Shown here: positions 6,140-11,325 of the stretch, in pieces | How positions within the stretch are numbered: position 1 is the first letter of the stretch | Layout of the letters: the number at the start of each line of letters is the position of its first letter | From: Pseudomonadota bacterium | GTDB lineage: Bacteria > Pseudomonadota > Alphaproteobacteria > Rhizobiales > Rhizobiaceae | Length of the DNA stretch: 11,325 nucleotides | Assembly: GCA_023428515.1 (NCBI GenBank) | Contig: JAEYXI010000184.1 | Span: forward strand, 1 to 11,325 | Direction: 5' to 3' | Notes under the pieces: generated by a model | The model's database searches: none | What the model was told of the DNA's origin: nothing | Seen by the model: only the letters and a program-made list of their open reading frames with translations | Translations under genes and position numbers: made by a program

Positions 6140-7248
6140 CAGACGCCCTCGACCAACGGCTTCGGCAGCAGCGCATAAAAATCGGCCGCGTTGCGCACGA
6201 CGCCGGCGATCTCGCCGGCCGCATCGCCCGAGCCGGCAAACAGATCGCCGCGCGCGGACCCGACGATCGCCGATCCGGTGTCCTGCGCGATCATCAGTCG
6301 CCTAAACCCGTTGCCGCCGAAGGCAGCCAGCGAAGGCGCGTCGATGTAGAAAGGCGTGCCGAACGTATGAAGCAGCCGGTCGACCGCCACTGAGCGACCT
6401 GATGTCAGCGGCACTTTTGCCGCCGCGACCGGACCGAGATTGGGGTCATCGACTGCTGCCTCACGGAAGAAGATGTAGGAGCGGTTCTTCCAGAGAATCT
6501 CATCGACACGCCCGGGATTCTTCATCAACCAGGCGCGGATCGACTGCATCGTCACCCGTTCGAGGGGGATTTCGCCGAGATCGGCCAGCACCCTGCCGAT
6601 CCCCGTGAACCGCTGGCCGGACTTCGCTGCAAAGGTCACGCGCTTCGTCGAGCCATCGGTCATCTCGAGCCGCGCCGCGCCCTGTACGTGAATGAAGAAG
6701 GCGTCCACCTTGCTTTCCAGCCAGGCGATTTCGAGTCCTTGCTCCTTCAGCGCGCCTGTATCGATTGCCTGGCGGTCGTAATATTCGACCGGCCCTGCCT
6801 CGGTTCGCCTGGCGAATGCAAGATAGGCATCCATTGCGCTCGGCCGGTTCGTATCGTCCACATCGATGAGATCAAGCGGCCGTCTGAGCAGCGGGACCGT
6901 AAAATCTTCCGTCCTGATGGGCGAAGCCAGAACTACCGGCTCGTAGAAGCCGGTCACGAAGCCGTCCTTCGTACTCTCGGGCGAAACGAAAGCCGGCACG
7001 AAGTGTTTCTCGAAGAACGCTCGCGCCCCAAACTCATCCGCAGGCGGCGTCTCACGCGCGGCCGCATAGGCGGCAGCAAAGCTTTCGAACGCCACGCCGA
7101 GCGCGCCGGTGCGATAGGGTTTTTCCAGCACGTGGAGGGCGGAGCGCCGGAAAGCCTCGAAGGCCGGAAGCGGATCGTCATCCGCCCAGCCGGGCAAATC
7201 GGCGAAGGAAACGGGGCGGAAGAGCGGAGATATCGGCACGGGCCTCAT
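6139..7248 (-). CDS. mltA: Membrane-bound lytic murein transglycosylase A (MltA)
   Basis: A 369-residue lytic transglycosylase that would cleave peptidoglycan glycan strands with formation of 1,6-anhydromuramyl ends. The N-terminal MltA domain contains VTGFYEP (98-104), FFIHVQGAARL (184-194) and a GIGRVLADLGEIP stretch. The C-terminal 3D domain has MIAQDTGSAIVGSARGD (319-335), where Asp323 is the expected catalytic acid, followed by GDLFAGSG and NAADFYALLPK. The ATG at 7248 lies 19 nt past the stop of the tim44-like gene. Oddly, neither this start nor the in-frame extension upstream (to 7344, overlapping the previous gene) shows a signal peptide or lipobox, although E. coli MltA is an outer-membrane lipoprotein. 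Either export uses another route, or the N-terminus is atypical in this lineage. The gene is coupled to smr by a 1-nt overlap. Confidence 0.93.
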   Translation of the reverse strand: MRPVPISPLFRPVSFADLPGWADDDPLPAFEAFRRSALHVLEKPYRTGALGVAFESFAAAYAAARETPPADEFGARAFFEKHFVPAFVSPESTKDGFVTGFYEPVVLASPIRTEDFTVPLLRRPLDLIDVDDTNRPSAMDAYLAFARRTEAGPVEYYDRQAIDTGALKEQGLEIAWLESKVDAFFIHVQGAARLEMTDGSTKRVTFAAKSGQRFTGIGRVLADLGEIPLERVTMQSIRAWLMKNPGRVDEILWKNRSYIFFREAAVDDPNLGPVAAAKVPLTSGRSVAVDRLLHTFGTPFYIDAPSLAAFGGNGFRRLMIAQDTGSAIVGSARGDLFAGSGDAAGEIAGVVRNAADFYALLPKPLVEGV

Positions 7249-7267
7249 CCCACGCCCATGAGCTCGC

Positions 7268-7972
7268 TTACTCTTCCTCTTCGGTCGCGACGAGCTTCCA
7301 GTTCGGATCCTTCGAACGCGTGTCGCGGGCGAAGGTCCAGACATCCTTCACCTCGGCGACCGTTTCGGGATCGCCGTCGATGACCTCGCCGGCCTTGTTG
7401 CGTGTCGCAGAGATAAGCTCGCTGACGATGCGCAGCGTCACATGGGCCTCGCTGCCCTTCATCTCGGCCGAGACAATGTCGGCCTTGTCGATGCCGACGA
7501 AAGAACTCTGGATTTTCTCGGACCGCGACTCGCGATCCGAGATCGCCGCGACAAAGCCATCGAACACTTCCCGCGACAAGAGATTCTTCAGCGTTTTGCG
7601 ATCGCCGTCGGCATAGGCCATCACGATCATCTCGTAGGCCATCTTGGCGCCGTCGACGAAAGACTTCGGCTCGAAGCTTGGATCGGCGTCCTTTATGGCG
7701 CGCAGTCCCTTGTTCAGGTCGCTGCCTGGTTTTTCGAAAGCATCGATCGACGCGTACGCATCGTCGACAGCTTCGCCAGCCGCCTTTTTGCGCGGCAGCG
7801 AGACGACGTTCTCGTTCTTTGCGGGGGCGTCCTTGGCGGTGCGCGCGGCGGTATAGGGATCGAAAGGCGGACGCTCATTGCCCGTGCGGCGGCCGAGCAC
7901 GTTGCGCAGCTGGAAAAAGATCACCACAGCCGCAACCAGGAAAAAAATCGTGCCGAAGTCGAAAAATTCCAT
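7268..7972 (-). CDS. Tim44-like domain membrane-anchored protein (TimA family)
   Basis: A 234-residue protein with one N-terminal membrane helix (about 7-22, GTIFFLVAAVVIFFQL), a charged flexible linker (25-95) and a C-terminal Tim44-like/TimA domain (about 100-230). In that domain, SFVDGAKMAYEMIVMAYADGD (104-124) and VWTFARD...NWKLVAT (211-230) are characteristic. Mitochondrial Tim44 tethers the import motor to the TIM23 channel. The bacterial homologues are inner-membrane proteins, probably adaptors in membrane-protein assembly or proteostasis. The N-out/C-in topology and exact role are inference. It is the first gene of the - strand operon, with a sigma-70-like promoter about 85-110 nt upstream, and diverges from fxsA. 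Its position close to secB fits a protein-translocation or membrane-biogenesis neighbourhood. Confidence 0.92.
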   Translation of the reverse strand: MEFFDFGTIFFLVAAVVIFFQLRNVLGRRTGNERPPFDPYTAARTAKDAPAKNENVVSLPRKKAAGEAVDDAYASIDAFEKPGSDLNKGLRAIKDADPSFEPKSFVDGAKMAYEMIVMAYADGDRKTLKNLLSREVFDGFVAAISDRESRSEKIQSSFVGIDKADIVSAEMKGSEAHVTLRIVSELISATRNKAGEVIDGDPETVAEVKDVWTFARDTRSKDPNWKLVATEEEE

Positions 7973-8055
7973 CTGTGCCGCCAGTAGATCCCTTGCTTCA
8001 GCCCGTATTCAGCCGGCAGAACGGCTCGTTGTGCCGTGCAGGTTCCAGCACCCTG

Positions 8056-8084
8056 CATATAGAACGCATGCCGCGATCATTCAA
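8056..8084 (-). promoter_or_regulatory. Sigma-70-type promoter for the tim44-like operon
   Basis: On the - strand, TTGAAT (8084-8079) and TATATG (8061-8056) are separated by exactly 17 bases, close to the alphaproteobacterial housekeeping consensus. The predicted start of transcription is near 8049, giving a leader of roughly 77 nt. An AGCCG/CGGCT hairpin (8011-8015/8022-8026) falls inside that leader. Confidence 0.6.
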
Positions 8085-8138
8085 ATCAAAGGCCTGCATA
8101 CCTATCTAGCACGGAAAGCGCCAGCGGTGACGGGGGCT

Positions 8139-8155
8139 TTTGCCGCACCGGCAAA
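8139..8155. promoter_or_regulatory. Hairpin in the fxsA upstream region
   Basis: TTTGCCG (8139-8145) and CGGCAAA (8149-8155) form a perfect 7-bp stem with a CAC loop, 65 bases before the fxsA ATG. It may be an operator dyad or a leader hairpin. I found no convincing + strand promoter in 7973-8220. Confidence 0.3.
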
Positions 8156-8220
8156 GTTTGTTTCCGATACCACTGGACCGCCAATCCGATACGACCTTGC
8201 GGAGTCCATAGCCAGAACCG

Positions 8221-8721
8221 ATGCGATTTCCCGTCATCCCGCTCTTTCTGCTTGCCCTGCCTTTTCTCGAGATCGCCGGATTCGTGATCGTCGGACAGCA
8301 GATCGGCGTGCTTTATACGCTTGCCCTCGTCGTTGCGGCGGGCATTCTCGGCGCCGTCCTGCTGCGCGTCCAAGGTTTTGGCGTGATGACTCGCATCCGG
8401 CGCGAGCTCGACGAAGGCGGGGATCCGAGCCGCGAGCTTGCCCATGGGGCGATGATCCTGCTTGCCGGCGTGCTGCTCCTCATCCCTGGCTTCGTCACCG
8501 ACATCATCGGCCTGCTTCTCTTCCTGCCTCCGGTGCGCAATGTCGCCTGGCGTTTTCTCAAGAGCCGCGTGTCCGTCGCGGCGGGCGGTTTTGGCGGCTT
8601 CGCACGACCGAGCGCCCGGCGGCGCGGCAAGACCATCGATCTCGATGCCGACGAGTACAGTTCCGCTCCTGATGGCGACCCTCGCGCGGATTCGCCCTGG
8701 CGGCGCATCGACGGGGACTGA
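8221..8721 (+). CDS. fxsA: FxsA family membrane protein
   Basis: A 166-residue cytoplasmic-membrane protein of the FxsA family; in E. coli, FxsA overproduction relieves exclusion of phage T7 by F-plasmid PifA. Its ordinary role is unknown. Hydrophobic segments are near 5-24, 30-49 and 76-104. The diagnostic block is LLLIPGFVTDIIGLLLFLPPVR (86-106), and FLEIAGFVIVG (15-25) is also conserved. The tail after residue 110 is Gly/Arg-rich, then acidic, and probably cytoplasmic. The ATG at 8221 is the only sensible start, although there is no close Shine-Dalgarno (GGAG lies 16 bases away). It is followed after 140 nt by secB on the same strand, an arrangement seen widely near alphaproteobacterial origins. 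Confidence 0.9.
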   Translation: MRFPVIPLFLLALPFLEIAGFVIVGQQIGVLYTLALVVAAGILGAVLLRVQGFGVMTRIRRELDEGGDPSRELAHGAMILLAGVLLLIPGFVTDIIGLLLFLPPVRNVAWRFLKSRVSVAAGGFGGFARPSARRRGKTIDLDADEYSSAPDGDPRADSPWRRIDGD

Positions 8722-8861
8722 TCCGTCCTGTCCTTTGCCGGGCTTTCGACCGCGGAAGACGGCACCTGCCGAACCTTGTCTTGCCATGCCTGCCATGCTA
8801 GCCAACCCGCGATTTCAAACCGGGCCGCACCGCGGCCGCATGGGACAAGGAAACCGGCTCG

Positions 8862-9359
8862 ATGGCCAATGAAGAACAGAAGCCGGCAGGCGCTGCCACC
8901 AACGGAAACGGCACGAAGACCGCTCTCAACGTGCTGGCGCAGTATGTGAAGGATCTCTCATTCGAAAGCCCCGGCGCGCCGAACTCGCTGCGCGGGCGCG
9001 ACAAGGCTCCAGGCATCGCCATCAACGTGAACGTCAACGCCAATCCGCTTTCGGAAAAGGAATATGACGTCACGCTGACACTGACTGCCAAGGCCTCCTT
9101 CGAAAAGGACGTTCTTTTCAACGTCGAGCTCGTTTATGGCGGCGTCTTCCGCGTCGAAGGCTTTCCGCAGGAGCACATGCTGCCGCTGCTCTTCATCGAA
9201 TGCCCGCGGCTGCTCTTCCCCTTCGCACGCCAGATCATCGCCGAGGCGACCCGCAACGGCGGCTTCCCACCGCTGATGCTCGACCCGATCGATTTCGCCC
9301 AGATGTTCCAGCAGAAGCTCGCTGAGGACCAGGCCAAGGCGAAGACCCAGGTGAGCTGA
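8862..9359 (+). CDS. secB: Protein-export chaperone SecB
   Basis: SecB is a tetrameric cytosolic chaperone that holds preproteins unfolded and delivers them to SecA. The 165-residue product carries the usual landmarks: [19 protein letters not shown] (22-40), a beta-strand region [20 protein letters not shown] (51-70), [24 protein letters not shown] (107-130) and [17 protein letters not shown] (133-149), with a charged flexible C-terminus. The first 20 residues form a Gly/Asn-rich extension typical of alphaproteobacterial SecB. The ATG at 8862 has AAGGAAA about ten bases upstream. The upstream gap contains a 9-base-period direct repeat (TGCCATGC at 8782 and 8791). A strong intrinsic terminator follows 36 nt after the stop. 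Confidence 0.98.
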   Translation: MANEEQKPAGAATNGNGTKTALNVLAQYVKDLSFESPGAPNSLRGRDKAPGIAINVNVNANPLSEKEYDVTLTLTAKASFEKDVLFNVELVYGGVFRVEGFPQEHMLPLLFIECPRLLFPFARQIIAEATRNGGFPPLMLDPIDFAQMFQQKLAEDQAKAKTQVS

Positions 9360-9394
9360 ACGGCCCTACAATTCTAGAACAGAATCTAGACTGG

Positions 9395-9423
9395 AAAGCC
9401 CGGCCCTCGCGCCGGGCTTTTTT
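9395..9423 (+). terminator. Rho-independent terminator of secB
   Basis: A 10-bp stem, AAAGCCCGGC (9395-9404) and GCCGGGCTTT (9411-9420), has a 6-base loop and runs into a tract of six T (9418-9423). It is the best intrinsic terminator in the window. Just before it, two TCTAGA palindromes (9373-9378 and 9385-9390) flank ACAGAA and could pair with each other. Confidence 0.92.
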
Positions 9424-9512
9424 GTGCCACGGTTGTTTCGCCGTTCTGGCCCTTGCCTCAAGACGCGGCGAACCGCCTTTTCACGTACCCTATGACAGTC
9501 CTGGAAACACAC

Positions 9513-10376
9513 ATGGACAGGACGGCAAGCGGATGGGTCAACGGGCTCATCGGCGTCGTCATCTTCAGCGCATCGCTGCCCGCCACGCGGGTCGCGGTGC
9601 TCGAGTTCGATCCGCTCTTCCTGACGGCGGCGCGTGCGGCGATCGCCGGATTGCTGGGGCTTGGACTGCTGCTTCTGTTCAAGGAAAAACGTCCATCGCG
9701 CGGCGACCTGACCTCTCTACTCATCGTCGCGCTGGGCGTGGTCGTCGGATTCCCGCTGCTCACAGCACTTGCCTTGCAGTATGTGACGTCGGCGCACTCC
9801 ATCGTCTTCATCGGGCTGCTTCCGCTCTCCACGGCAATATTCGGGGTGCTGCGCGGCGGGGAGCGGCCGAAACCCGCCTTTTGGCTGTTTTCAGCACTCG
9901 GCAGCGCGCTGGTTGCCGGCTTTGCCCTGATGCAGGGGCTGGCAGCGTCGCCGGTGGGCGACGCGCTGATGCTCGCCGCCATCATCGTCTGCGGGCTGGG
10001 CTATGCCGAGGGTGCAAAACTGTCGCGCACGCTCGGCGGATGGCAGGTCATCTCCTGGGCGCTCGTGCTTTCGCTTCCGGTCATGCTCGTGCTGTCGGTC
10101 GTCACCCTGCCCTCGTCATTCACCACGATCAGCCTGCCGGCCTGGATCGGGCTCGCCTATGTCTCGCTGTTCAGCATGCTGATCGGCTTCGTCTTCTGGT
10201 ACCGCGGTCTCGCCCAAGGCGGCATCGCCGCCGTCGGCCAGCTGCAATTGCTTCAGCCCTTCTTCGGATTGGCCATCGCCGCGGCATTACTCGGCGAACC
10301 GGTCACCTGGGCGATGCTGCTGATCACCGTCGGGGTGATCCTCTGTGTTTTCGGGGCACGGAAGTTCGCCAGGTAG
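9513..10376 (+). CDS. EamA/DMT-family transporter
   Basis: A 287-residue permease of the drug/metabolite transporter superfamily, likely exporting or importing a small metabolite across the inner membrane; the substrate cannot be told. Ten hydrophobic helices are readable in two EamA repeats (about 8-140 and 148-283). Typical features are the LPATRVAVLEFDPLFLTAARAAIAG start of repeat 1, the GGERPKPAFWLFSALGSALVAGFAL link, and in repeat 2 FWYRGLAQGGIAAVGQLQLLQPFFGLAIAAALLGEPVTW, which is the standard EamA ending. The ATG at 9513 is preferred because GGAAA lies five bases upstream; an in-frame ATG at 9492 has no ribosome binding site. It follows the secB terminator and is convergent with dnaQ (27-nt gap), with no clear partner. 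Confidence 0.93.
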   Translation: MDRTASGWVNGLIGVVIFSASLPATRVAVLEFDPLFLTAARAAIAGLLGLGLLLLFKEKRPSRGDLTSLLIVALGVVVGFPLLTALALQYVTSAHSIVFIGLLPLSTAIFGVLRGGERPKPAFWLFSALGSALVAGFALMQGLAASPVGDALMLAAIIVCGLGYAEGAKLSRTLGGWQVISWALVLSLPVMLVLSVVTLPSSFTTISLPAWIGLAYVSLFSMLIGFVFWYRGLAQGGIAAVGQLQLLQPFFGLAIAAALLGEPVTWAMLLITVGVILCVFGARKFAR

Positions 10377-10403
10377 GACGGGACCGGCGCGCGGCGACCA
10401 AGG

Positions 10404-11117
10404 TTACGCCGCGAGCTCTTCGTTCATCGTCAGCCAAACCGCCTTCTCGCCGAGGTCCTTGACCAGCAGGCTGTGCGCGGCGAGGTCGGCTTGCGTGATG
10501 CGGGGCGCCAGCGGGGCCGGACGCTGGCGGATGGTGATCTCGATCGTCGTGATCTCCAGGGAAGCCGAAGGACCGGAGACGAACGTGTCGAGGCCGAGCG
10601 CGGCCTGCTTGCCGCCGATCAGCTCGATATAGACTTCCGCCAGGAGCTCGGAGTCGAGCAGGGCGCCGTGCTTGGTGCGGTGGCTGTTGTCGATACCGTA
10701 GCGCCGGCAGAGCGCGTCGAGCGAGTTCGGCCCCATCGGATGCTTGCGCTTGGCGATCGCCAGCGTGTCGACCACCCGGTTCTGCTCGACCGACAGATGG
10801 CCGAGCCGGGCGAACTCGGCGTTGATGAATGCGATGTCGAAGCCGGCATTGTGGGCGACCAGATGCGCGCCGTCGATGAATTCGATGAATTCTTCCGCAA
10901 TGTCGGCGAAGCCTGGCTTGTCGGCGAGGTCGGCCATGGAAATGCCATGGACGGCTTGCGCCTCGGCGTTGATCTCGCGGCCCTGCGGATTGATGTAGCG
11001 GTGGAAGGTCCTGCCGGTCGGGAACCGGTTGACGAGCTCGATGCCGCCAAGCTCGATGACGCGGTCATCGCGCCAATCAAGTCCGGTCGTCTCTGTATCG
11101 AAGACGATTTCCCGCAT
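10404..11117 (-). CDS. dnaQ: DNA polymerase III epsilon subunit (3'-5' proofreading exonuclease)
   Basis: DnaQ is the editing subunit of the replicative polymerase core. The 237-residue product has the full DnaQ/DEDDh active site: Asp7 and Glu9 in VFDTETTG (Exo I), Asp94 in HNAGFDIAF (Exo II), and His150 and Asp155 in HGALLDSELLAEVY (Exo III). A QAALGL hexapeptide at 171-176 fits the QxxLxL/F sliding-clamp binding motif at the place where E. coli epsilon has QTSMAF. The tail (180-237) is the expected polymerase alpha-binding segment. The ATG at 11117 is chosen because the Exo I motif begins right after it, as in the family; GGAG lies 11 bases upstream. Readings extended upstream give an unlikely N-terminus. 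Its neighbours secB and fxsA suggest the conserved origin-proximal cluster, in which coaE and aroE usually precede dnaQ just beyond this window. Confidence 0.97.
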   Translation of the reverse strand: MREIVFDTETTGLDWRDDRVIELGGIELVNRFPTGRTFHRYINPQGREINAEAQAVHGISMADLADKPGFADIAEEFIEFIDGAHLVAHNAGFDIAFINAEFARLGHLSVEQNRVVDTLAIAKRKHPMGPNSLDALCRRYGIDNSHRTKHGALLDSELLAEVYIELIGGKQAALGLDTFVSGPSASLEITTIEITIRQRPAPLAPRITQADLAAHSLLVKDLGEKAVWLTMNEELAA

Positions 11118-11148
11118 CGAATCAGTTTCTCCTTCGCGGCAAAGCATG

Positions 11149-11215
11149 GGATGCCGAGCGCCACCCCGCAAGGTTTGGTCTGCCCTCTCCCCAACCGAAC
11201 CCTGTCTCGGCATCC
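11149..11215. other. Nested inverted repeat upstream of dnaQ
   Basis: GGATGCCGAG (11149-11158) and CTCGGCATCC (11206-11215) are perfect 10-bp arms enclosing 47 bases. Inside them, GGTTTGGT (11172-11179) and ACCGAACC (11194-11201) can pair with one G-U in + strand RNA. It sits 32 bases upstream of the dnaQ start in an otherwise gene-free 208-bp region that runs to the end of the window. It could be a structured leader, a palindromic element or a small RNA. No promoter is convincing here. Confidence 0.4.
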
Positions 11216-11325
11216 TTTCCGCCGGCGTGTTTCATCGTTGCCACGCCCTGCTTTCGCAATCTGGCCATTGTGGGAAGCGGCGCATGGGGCGACGTCTTCA
11301 AATCTAGTTAAGTTGACGCGCTCCC

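Noticed and set aside
9422..10462. Alternative + frame over the EamA gene (about 346 codons)
   Set aside because: Arg/Ala-rich composition with no helices; the other frame gives a clean ten-helix transporter.
13..11215. Equal 47-base spacing of the inverted repeats at 13-81 and 11149-11215
   Set aside because: Arm and interior sequences are unrelated, so the equal spacing is probably coincidence.
1..11325. CRISPR arrays, tRNA or rRNA genes, insertion sequences, prophage or defence genes
   Set aside because: None is visible: there are no regular spaced repeats, no cloverleaf or rRNA-like stretch, and no transposase, integrase or defence domain in any credible protein.
11118..11325. Possible 3' end of an upstream coaE on the - strand at the window edge
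   Set aside because: coaE would be expected next to dnaQ, but the last bases give only a few codons before a stop in each frame, too little to support a call.

Overview
The window is a gene-dense, GC-rich stretch of chromosome from an alphaproteobacterium, almost certainly Hyphomicrobiales (Rhizobiales). Gene content and repeat style suggest a Mesorhizobium-like member of the Phyllobacteriaceae. The reasons are the UPF0314/DUF2585 membrane protein between hslV and hslU, a DUF1402 protein after hslU, the tim44-like/mltA/smr/xre operon, the fxsA-secB-dnaQ neighbourhood, and an intergenic palindromic element (CTCTCCCCC...GGGGGAGAG...GACGGAGAGGGGG) that I recall as common in Mesorhizobium intergenic DNA. 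The genus is inference; no rRNA or marker search was possible.

Left block (1-4635, all + strand): a repeat-like palindromic region, then hslV (peptidase), an AAC(6')-Ib-like GNAT acetyltransferase, a UPF0314 membrane protein, hslU (ATPase) and a secreted DUF1402 protein. HslV and HslU form one proteolytic machine, yet two unrelated genes separate them here. Nearly identical promoter-like sequences (TTGyAy-N16-TACATAAG) precede both hsl genes and could keep their expression matched.

Middle block (4715-7972, all - strand): a probable operon reads Tim44-like protein, MltA lytic transglycosylase, Smr-domain protein, XRE regulator. Junctions are tight (19-nt gap, 1-nt overlap, 4-nt overlap). A DoxX-like membrane protein follows after 124 nt. 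A good sigma-70-type promoter (TTGAAT-N17-TATATG) lies upstream of the tim44-like gene in the 248-bp divergent spacer it shares with fxsA.

Right block (8221-11117): fxsA (+), secB (+) with a strong intrinsic terminator, an EamA/DMT transporter (+), and dnaQ (-), the polymerase III proofreading subunit. The dnaQ-secB-fxsA neighbourhood is typically close to the main chromosomal origin in alphaproteobacteria, so the window is probably origin-proximal.

I do not see an obvious new multi-gene system such as a defence island, CRISPR, insertion sequence or prophage. The more interesting signals are the DUF1402 protein, which looks like a lytic-transglycosylase fold without the catalytic Glu; the matched hslV/hslU promoters; a palindromic repeat that supplies the ribosome binding site of the acetyltransferase gene; a long perfect hairpin without a U-tract after hslU; a 14-bp perfect palindrome upstream of the DUF1402 gene; and a nested inverted-repeat structure upstream of dnaQ.
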